NCBI GenBank assembly: GCA_015179125.1 | Contig: WHVA01000121.1 | Location: 185,162 to 249,161 of the forward strand | Length of the DNA: 64,000 nt | Source of the DNA: Gautieria morchelliformis | Taxonomy: Eukaryota > Basidiomycota > Agaricomycetes > Gomphales > Gomphaceae | Direction: 5' to 3' | Shown: piece by piece, positions 56,942 through 64,000 of the stretch | Numbering within the stretch: position 1 is the stretch's first letter | Layout: the number at the start of each line of letters is the position of its first letter | Position numbers and translations under genes: made by a program | Notes under the pieces: model-generated | What the model saw: the letters and a program-made list of their open reading frames with translations, nothing else | Told to the model about the DNA's origin: nothing | Databases searched by the model: none

Positions 56942-57177
56942 CCAGCTGATATTGAGGATAAGGAATTGGGCAGGTCGGGGTAACACCTCCTTTTTGACTT
57001 GTATCAATATTTTCGAGTTTCATCACATCAGCAAAAAAAAAAGGAATTATCTATAGGGGTACTGCTTATATACCCAATTACGATACGGAGTCTGAAAGCA
57101 AGGGTTGGGAGCATTGGCTTTCTCAATGGTGCAGGAAGCCTGGCCCAGACCATGGCCCTAACAGATAATGACCATCA
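56942..57177. other. intergenic
   Basis: Short stretch ending with the left copy of TCA that flanks the CACTA-type element. No gene. Confidence 0.4.
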
Positions 57178-57503
57178 CACTAGGTGCAAGTCACTGTTTG
57201 TTTACCATAACCCACAGCATTAAATAGTGAAAAAAGAGGAAATCTCATAATAATTTGACACTATGGCAAATGATGAAGAATTCTTCCTTGCATATTATGC
57301 AGTGAATATGATTTATTTTGTCACAATTTATTTCTTATAAATGTTCATCTGGTTTTATTCAGATTTTCTTGATGTTCTAAATTGTAAACAAAAAGGATGG
57401 ATTCTTTACCATTTCCATAGTTTCAAATTATTACCAGATTTCCTCTTTTTTGACTATTTCTTGCTGTAGGTTACAGTAAACAAATAGTGACTTGCACCTA
57501 GTG
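57178..57503. mobile_element. CACTA-type MITE, 326 bp
   Basis: The two ends are long inverted repeats of about 90 bp: each, read inward, begins CACTAGGTGCAAGTCACT and continues through AAAAAGAGGAAATCT and TAATAATTTG. The termini start with CACTA and are flanked by TCA on both sides (57175-57177, 57504-57506), a 3-bp duplication as made by CACTA/CMC transposases. The interior of about 140 bp is AT-rich and non-coding. Confidence 0.88.
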
Positions 57504-58294
57504 TCAGTACCACTTCTAATAGAGGTGCAATGCGCACCAATCATCAGGTACCAGCCTGATGGTGGGGGAGATGGTGAATGATGTGAACGTGGAGGGAGAT
57601 CTGATGAATCATCTAAACAATGAACAAAGGTAATGGAAACATTCGAAGGGTGATGAGTTGAGCAGTGGGAGATCACACCAAAATAAACAAGTCATGACAA
57701 CCATGCACTGGATGTCCTGCGTGCAAGTTTGAGTGTCAGCATATGTTGCGGGAATGTGAGTGTGGGCACCTCAAAAACCACCAACCTCAAACACCTCAGG
57801 GTGTGCCACTTGGGCTACGGCATGCCATACAGGCTGTGTGCCGGTCCCACTTTGTACTCTTTGAGCACAATGGCACTTGTGTCAGGGGAACCCCCTTCCA
57901 AGTCTATTTCTGAGCTTGGCTTCAGTCCCAACCTGAGGTCTGAACATTGCCCAAGCACATCTCAAATGCAAAGCCAAGCTCCCAAACCTTTGGATTCCAC
58001 AGTAATCCTGGAGTGGCATCAGGGACATAGGTAGGGTGATGTGTGTCAGGCAGTAGCCATGGAGGCTTGGACTTATATCAGGAGTGGAGTGGGTGCCCCT
58101 GTCTTCGATCAGGGGTCCAGGGTATACAGGTAGCATGCTGGCAGCAGGGATCCACAGCTTTTCCGCATGAGTTCTGCTGTCTAGGAAGTGTTGCCCTTAC
58201 AGCAGGAAAAGCTCTTCCCTAAGGACTGGTAGTCGGGTCGCACAGTAACACCATAGGCAACTTCAGCATCAGTGACTCTGAGTCAGATTTCGGA
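57504..58294. other. leader region of gypsy-like element
   Basis: No gene. The stretch directly precedes the gag relic and has the same base composition, so it probably includes that element's LTR or untranslated leader; LTR borders could not be placed because no second copy is in the window. Confidence 0.35.
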
Positions 58295-59535
58295 ATGCCC
58301 TCCAAGCACACTGCACCTGACAACCCCTCCTTCGGCGTCATTCCTTCAGCTCTGAGCCAGACCCCAAGTGTCCTCTCGAATCCTGTGATGATGGATCAGT
58401 CCAAACAGATCCAGAATATCAAGGAGCAGCTCTGGGCCAGCCAAGTGAAGAATAAGGAAATAGCAAACACTCTACACCTCATCATGACGAAACTAGATGT
58501 GAGATCAACAGGCAAAGAGCTGAGGCAAGAAGAAGTGCGAGCCAAAGGGTTCAGGAGATTCCAAGATTTGGAAGATGAAGTCAAGCAGTTGGCAACCAGG
58601 CCAAAGCAAGGAAGGGTGAAGCCAGCAATGCCCTTGGATTTTGATGGTGACAAAGATCGGGATCAAGCCTTCCTGAACTCCCTTGCCCTGTATTTTGTGG
58701 TCAGTGGAGATGTGTTCCCCTCAGACCAAGCTCACATCCACTGAGCCCTGTCCTTTTTCAAGTCTGGCAGGGCTGCATGCTTCATGAACCAAGTTCTGCA
58801 TGCTGAGGCTAAAACCTGAACCCTGCACTTCTGGACCTGGTCAGACTTCAAGAAGGAGTTCACAGACCAATTCTGCCTGAGGGATGAGCAGCTGACTGCG
58901 TTCACCAAGCTTGAAGGGACTGGCTGGCATCAGTACAAAGACCCAATCAATGACTACATTGACCAGTTCCAGGAACTGATCAACCTGCTGGAATATGACG
59001 ATGACAAAATGAAAGTCATCAAATTCTGCCGAGGACTAGACCTGGGCTTGCAAAACAAGGTTTCCCTACTAGGAGATGGCACCCAGACTTCGACGATCCC
59101 AAAGGGTGGTACAAGGCCACTCAGAAGGTGTCCTGCAACTGAGATGTGAATGAGGTGTTCCTTGAGATGGGCAGAGGCCCAGCAAGCCCACCCATGTTGC
59201 TAGCACATTCCAGAGGGCAGCGGCTGTCCTGTCATTCAACTCCAAAGCCCTGATCCAGGAACCCAAGCTAGCCATGGCCCCAGTGACCCTGAAGGATGGC
59301 CCAGCCCTGATGGATGTGGACTGCATGCATCGAAGTGGCCACACCTTGGTAGCCTGTTACCAATGCCATAAACCAGGCCACTATGCTCAGGAATGCCCCC
59401 AAGCCTTCGACATCTGGACCATGACCCTTGATGAGAAGCTGGACATAATCCCTGAGCTTCTGGCTCTGGTCCAGGGCTGTCCACGAGTCCAGGTTCCTAC
59501 AGGTGACTCACAGTTCAACCTGCGATTTTAACCTG
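58295..59535 (+). pseudogene. gypsy-type gag relic with zinc knuckle
   Basis: From MPSKHTAPDNPSF the frame gives a coiled-coil-like segment (QIQNIKEQLWASQVKNKEIA), KPAMPLDFDGDKDRDQAFLN and FPSDQAHIH, then a TGA where relatives have Trp, and ALSFFKSGRAACF. Another stop follows AEAKT. The capsid-like part LHFWTWSDFKKEFTDQFCLRD, INDYIDQFQELINLLEYDD and IKFCRGLDLGLQNKV follows, then frame changes, then the zinc knuckle CYQCHKPGHYAQECP (about 59356-59400). It is cut by the hAT-like element at 59472. It is unrelated in detail to gypsy copies A and B. Confidence 0.82.
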
Positions 59536-60758
59536 CGGATCCAACTCCCACAAATCCAGGTGAACCGGCGCTTAAAAACCTGGCAAGTCCAGGTTTGGCT
59601 TTTGGAATGCCGCAGGTGACTTGTGAACCTGCCAGAGTATTCTGGGGGCGGTCATGTGACCACTCTGAACGCCGCTACCACCCGTGCTGGCTACCACCAT
59701 GGCACACAACGCCGCCGCCCGCTCCCACACACCCACACACCACCACTACCACCTCCACCACCACCAATGCACGCTCGCATGCGTGGCAGCCGCCACTGCA
59801 TGTGCCCCGCCCCACTCTCACACTGGGGCGGTGCACGTGTCTGCATGGTATGGTGCATGTGTGTGCAAGCAGGTGCATGCTGCGGTGGTGGCAAGTGGGG
59901 TGAGGCACGTGTACACATGTGTGCATGCATGTCCTCATGTGCAGGCATGGTGGCCACCACTGCACTCACCTGCGCATGAGGGCATGCGTGGGCAGGGGAC
60001 GAGAAGGGGGACAGGGATGGGGATGGGGACTGAAGGGAGTATGGCGAGGTGCGTGGGTGCAGCATGTGCAGGCGCGGCAGCCACCACCGCACGCGCCTGT
60101 GCACAAGGGTGCACGTGGGCAGGGGGCAAGAATGGGGACGGGGACAGGGACAGAATGGTGCGTGGCGAGGTCTTGTCTTGCTTTGATCTAATTTTGTATC
60201 AATTGCTAACCACCCATTCTATGTGCAGAGGCAGTAGCTGCACCCAGCAGCCAGTGTGTTGCACTGACAACAACTTCAACAGTCCCTATTCACCCTGATC
60301 TGACTGCACCCCCATCTCCTTGTAAACAAGACTATCCATTGCTCTTAAATTTTGTCCACACGTAATACTCTTTTCTTTGTATTGGTCTTGCATGCATCTT
60401 TCTGTAATCAATATTGTTGACATGATGTCTGCAACATGCCTGCCATGAACTGTATCTTTGGTTTGGTTTTTTAAAATAAAAAAATGTTGCCTGGGTCTTT
60501 CCATGGAGGAGGGGTGTCTCCGCAGGAGGAGACATGTACATGGCCGACGTCATGTACTCGCACGGGGCCAAGAGTGGACTGAGGTGAGTCAGCTCGGGAT
60601 AATCCGGTGAGTCACCTCGAGTCACCCGCAGGTTTAACCTGCAGGTCCAAGTCAACCTGCAGGAAAACTCAGGTCAAGTCCAGGTTCCACTTCTGGAAGC
60701 TGGCAAACCTGTGAGTCCAAATCCAGGTAACCTGCAGGTTAACTCGTGGACAGCCCTG
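59472..60758. mobile_element. non-autonomous hAT-like element, 1287 bp, in gag relic
   Basis: Both ends, read inward, begin with the identical 17 bp CAGGGCTGTCCACGAGT. Next to each end lie repeats of the palindrome AACCTGCAGGTT and variants (about 59520-59600 and 60630-60745). The middle (59690-60140) is a GC-rich tract of CCACCAC and GTGCATG motifs, without a credible gene. No clear 8-bp target duplication was found: left flank CTCTGGTC, right flank TGAGTCTGGTC, so TCTGGTC recurs only four bases away from the end. Confidence 0.75.
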
Positions 60759-61170
60759 TGAGTCTGGTCGACATAGGCTGAACAAATTCCAAGACAGTGG
60801 GGCCACCCATGATTTGGGAGGTGGCGGCAGATGCAGAGGAGCTGATGTAGGGTTTTGTGGATCACAGTGGGTGAAAAGTGTGCCCCCATTGCCTGTACAT
60901 AACCAATTATCTTGTCTCAAAGTTGAGAATGAAACACCTCCACCCACCTTATTTTCATGGGAAAACTTGGTCAAAGCCCCAAAAAAAAACCCACCTCTAC
61001 TTTCTGAACCTGCATTCCCTGGCCCCAAGCCTTCAAGTGCAGAATGTTGGATGTACGATGTCATACAGCACCACATGCACCCACATATGTGTCAGTACAT
61101 GTATTTCAACCGCCGCCGACCCCTTTTTCCCTCAGTTGTTCACCTCCTTCCTGAACGCCTGAGGTAAGAA
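60759..61170. other. sequence between hAT-like element and copia element
   Basis: A plus-strand frame (60814-61167) is open but shows no retrotransposon or host motif. It may be remaining sequence of the broken gypsy relic. The last part, from about 61138, belongs to the repeat described next. Confidence 0.35.
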
Positions 61171-61310
61171 CTAGCTACTACTCTCTCTCATCGTTATGCG
61201 TCGCTTACTTGTCATTACCTGCACTACAGCTAATCATAGTGCAGGTATAATACAGTCGTTCACCCCCTTCCTGAACGCCTGAGCTAATCGTAGTGCAGCT
61301 CCAACAGGTT
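61138..61310 (+). repeat. copia leader: repeated 24-bp phrase and possible primer-binding site
   Basis: The phrase GTTCACC, CCTTCCTGAACGCCTGAG occurs at 61138 and, with one base inserted, at 61258, 120 bases apart. CAGGTTATGGGCC at about 61303 resembles the complement of a methionine-tRNA anticodon arm, the kind of internal primer site used by copia elements. The LTR itself could not be delimited because the 3' copy is outside the window. Confidence 0.45.
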
Positions 61311-61428
61311 ATGGGCCAACCGCTGCACTATTGAATCCTAACCCTTCGTGAAGCATTCATCGTGCAGATCTCTTATTCGACAGGCAACACTTCCTCTTGA
61401 CGCATATAGCATTTTCTTTTCTCTCGCG

Positions 61429-64000
61429 ATGACTTCGTCCATCACGTCATTTATCCCTGAGAACTGGGCGAGACCCAAGTTCTCTAAGCTATTGTTAGGG
61501 GGCGAGAACTACAATTCTTGGTCCAGTGAAGCAAGGGCTCTTCTCGCTACGAGTGGCCTATGGAAGTACATCGATCAGAACGATCCTTCCTCTGTCTCCC
61601 CTCCTAACTCCCTTCCGTCTGAGAAAGCGCTTTGGACTGCGAAGAACACCACTCTCGTTTTCACTATTCAGCTCATGATGGATCCTTCTCTCCATCACAT
61701 CGTATCTGCCTGCACGACCGCCGCTGACGCCTGGACCAAGATCCATGACTCCTTTTCCACCCTCGGCCCGATGCACCAAGTCTCCCTCCTGAAGCGCGCA
61801 CTCTCCACTCGCTTCACTCCTGGCATCGATATTGATGTGACACTCCTCGCGCTCGAGCATACCATGAAGGACATGTTTGCCGCCGGCCCGATAAAGGAGG
61901 ACGACTGGATGATCATGATTTGTCTTAATGCCCTTTCTCATGATTTCTTTACTCCCATACGCGAGCAACTCGAGGGTATCCTCACCTCCACCAAGGACGG
62001 CATCTCATTTGATGGCCTCAAGGCTCGCTTGCGTTTCGAAGCCTCGAAGGTCCGCCATGCCAACCAAGCTGTTGCTGCCAAGGAAGCCTTGGCTGCTGTC
62101 TCCTCAAAGAAACCTCGGGTGATCTGCTCTAACTGCAATAAGCCCAGTCATCCTAAGGAGAAGTGTTGGCGCCCCGGTGGTGGTGACGAAGGGGGAGGCC
62201 CCAGAGCCCGTGCGAAGAAGGAGAAAGATCGTGAAAGCCCTCTCGCCGCCGCTGACGCTTCTGTTGTGGGGGAGACCAAGACTGAATCCACCAACATCGC
62301 TGCCGCCAAGCGACGCGTATCATCCACGACTGCGCCCTCCCCTCCTATCTCGTTCTACCAGCCAGACGACCACCTCTATGAGTCTGACTGGTCCTTCGCG
62401 TGCCTGGACAGGCTTGACCCAGCGTGTAGCGTCGACTGGCTGATGCATAAGCACGACACGAGGTCCCCAGAGCTGGCTCTTGCGGCGATAGACTCTGTTC
62501 CCCGATTCCTCGACTCCGGAGCGTCTATACACTGCACCCCGTGTAAAAGCGACTTCAGTAAAATCACACCCATCACGCCCCGTCCCATAAAAGGGATGAA
62601 TGGCTTCATTGCTGAAGCTATCGGCATAGGTGATGTAACGATGAACACTCTGAGTGGCCGTTCTATCACCCTCCGCGATGTCCTCTATGTCCCTGATGCG
62701 GCAATCAGACTCATCTCTGTAGGAAAGCTCGGAGACAACGACAACTACGTCTCCGTCTTCTCTAGAGATCAATGTCGTGTTTACAATCCGGAGAAAACTG
62801 AGGTACTTAGGGGCTGGACAGCTTCCGGCGGGTTGTACTTCGTCCCCACGGCCTCCTCCGCTCACGCCTACGCTAACATCACAAGGGCTCCTGCCAGTCT
62901 TGAGACCTGGCACAAACGCCTGGGTCACGTCAATTACCCCTCAATCATCGCGATGGCGAAGAAAGGTATGGCTACAGGTATGCCTACCGACCTCTCCTCC
63001 ATGCCAAAGGTTTGCAATCACTGCATTCTCGGCAAACAGGCAAAAACACCGGTACCAAAAACCCGCAAAGGGAAGAGAGCTGAGGGTACCCTAGACATTG
63101 TCTTTTCTGACATCACCGGGCCTGAGGATGTACCTGCCAGTGGTAAGTTTTACGCCCTGAACTTCATAGACGACCACTCTAGACAAACGTGGACATACCT
63201 TCTTGCTAAGAAGAGTGATGCACTCAACGCGTTCATCGAATGGCAAGCACTTGTTGAGCGACAATCCAAGCGCACCGTCAAAAAATTTATTACCGATAAT
63301 GGCGGGGAATATACCTCTAAGCTCTACGAAAAGTTCCTTATCAATCATGGCATTGAACACCTCCTTACCGCACCGTACACCTCTGCAGAAAATGGTGTAG
63401 TAGAGCGGAGTCACCGCATGCTCATGTCCAGGGCCCATGCGATTAGATCGGACGCCAACCTCCCTGCCAGTCTGTGGGGGGAGTGCATACTAACAGCGGT
63501 CTACTTAAAGAACCGAACCCCCACTAAAGCCCTCAAGGACAAAACACCATATGAGGTGTGGACGGGTGAGAAACCGGACCTCTCACACCTATGAGAGATT
63601 GGCTGCAGGGCGTTCGTCCTCATACAAAACCGCCATATCGCAAAGATCTACAACCGTTCGATTGAGTGTGTCTTAGTCGGATACTCACTAAACTCCAAAG
63701 CCTACCGTTGCTATAACCGGTCTACTGGCCAGATAATCACATCCCGCAACGTGATCTTCATCGAATCGCAAGATAATGATCCACGCCCGCTACACCCTGG
63801 TCTCGTCGTGGGGCACAATGCAGAGAGTGATAGCGATGACGAGGATTCCTACCCCAGAGAGGATGCGCAGGGAACGGACAAAAGGAGTGCGCCAGGTGAA
63901 AACACACACGGCGCTGCTGCAGGGGATGTACCAGATGTCGGAGGACCGACTCCTCAACCAGGGGGTGTCTGTCAGGGGACACCCTGTTTTCCATTTCCAG
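61429..64000 (+). mobile_element. Ty1/copia gag-pol, one stop codon, truncated by window
   Basis: From MTSSITSFIPENW a single frame runs to a TGA at 63592 and resumes directly to the window end. Gag has LLLGGENYNSWSSEARALL and the UBN2-like region; the zinc knuckle is CSNCNKPSHPKEKCW (about 62130). The protease is FLDSGASIHCTP (about 62510). The pre-integrase domain is WHKRLGHVNYPSI with CNHCILGKQ, and the integrase shows VFSDITGPE, FITDNGGEYTS and ENGVVERSHRML, which carry its D,D,E triad. After PDLSHL the TGA replaces an expected Arg, and EIGCRAFVLIQNR continues. Domain order protease-integrase marks it as copia. Reverse transcriptase and RNase H lie beyond the window. It is the youngest-looking element here. 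Confidence 0.92.

Noticed and set aside
59684-60298. 204-codon ORF and overlapping ORFs on both strands
   Set aside because: They lie in a GC-rich CCACCAC/GTGCATG tract of the hAT-like element. His/Thr/Cys-rich translations in all frames reflect composition only.
1-64000. tRNA genes, rRNA, CRISPR arrays
   Set aside because: I looked for B-box motifs and cloverleaf arms, rRNA blocks and regularly spaced short repeats and saw none; a covariance-model scan would be needed to exclude tRNAs fully.

Overview
The window looks like nuclear DNA of a mushroom-forming basidiomycete (Agaricomycetes). Genes are split by many introns of about 40-65 nt, and several encoded families are mainly known from that class: DUF6533 seven-helix proteins, DUF7223-type secreted proteins, DUF6698 relics and GVGxLPG repeat proteins. 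Between the genes lie dense, decayed transposable elements. No tRNA, rRNA, CRISPR array or bacterial-type operon was seen. Gene structures were built by hand from reading frames, splice signals and family motifs, so exact ends are provisional.

Layout. 0-6.4 kb: relic of a cysteine-rich protein, a 5'-LTR/gag remnant of a Ty3/gypsy element (minus strand) and a small hAT-type element with a perfect 8-bp target duplication. 7.8-25.4 kb is the main gene island: S28 serine peptidase, broken DUF6698 gene, GVGxLPG protein, short-chain dehydrogenase, farnesyl diphosphate synthase, nucleosome assembly protein and a small membrane protein. 26.5-38 kb: LINE relics, an Ala/Ser-rich DUF7223 gene, and a second gypsy copy split by a solo LTR that is itself split by another solo LTR. 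38.9-40.4 kb: DUF6533 gene. 41-42.1 kb: second copy of the DUF7223 3' end.

42.4-49.6 kb holds an inverted duplication of a quinate-use gene pair. The right arm carries a complete quinate/shikimate dehydrogenase followed by a quinate-permease-like MFS transporter. The left arm carries a mirrored permease and only the 3' end of the dehydrogenase. The pair would import quinate and oxidise it to 3-dehydroquinate. The left permease has changed two residues of the substrate-site motif.

50-57 kb: HMG-box protein, Delta-9 acyl-CoA desaturase with C-terminal cytochrome b5 domain, a WD40 fragment behind a putative transposon end, and a seven-helix protein. 57-64 kb: a CACTA-type MITE, a gypsy gag relic broken by a 1.3-kb hAT-like element, and a nearly intact Ty1/copia gag-pol running off the window.

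No clearly new multi-gene system was found. The most notable items are the inverted quinate locus and its shared junction sequence, the LTR-in-LTR nest with both target duplications readable, a cluster of bZIP-type sites in the inner LTR, two transposon-like ends followed by host-gene fragments, and unusual small exons and GC-AG introns in host genes.
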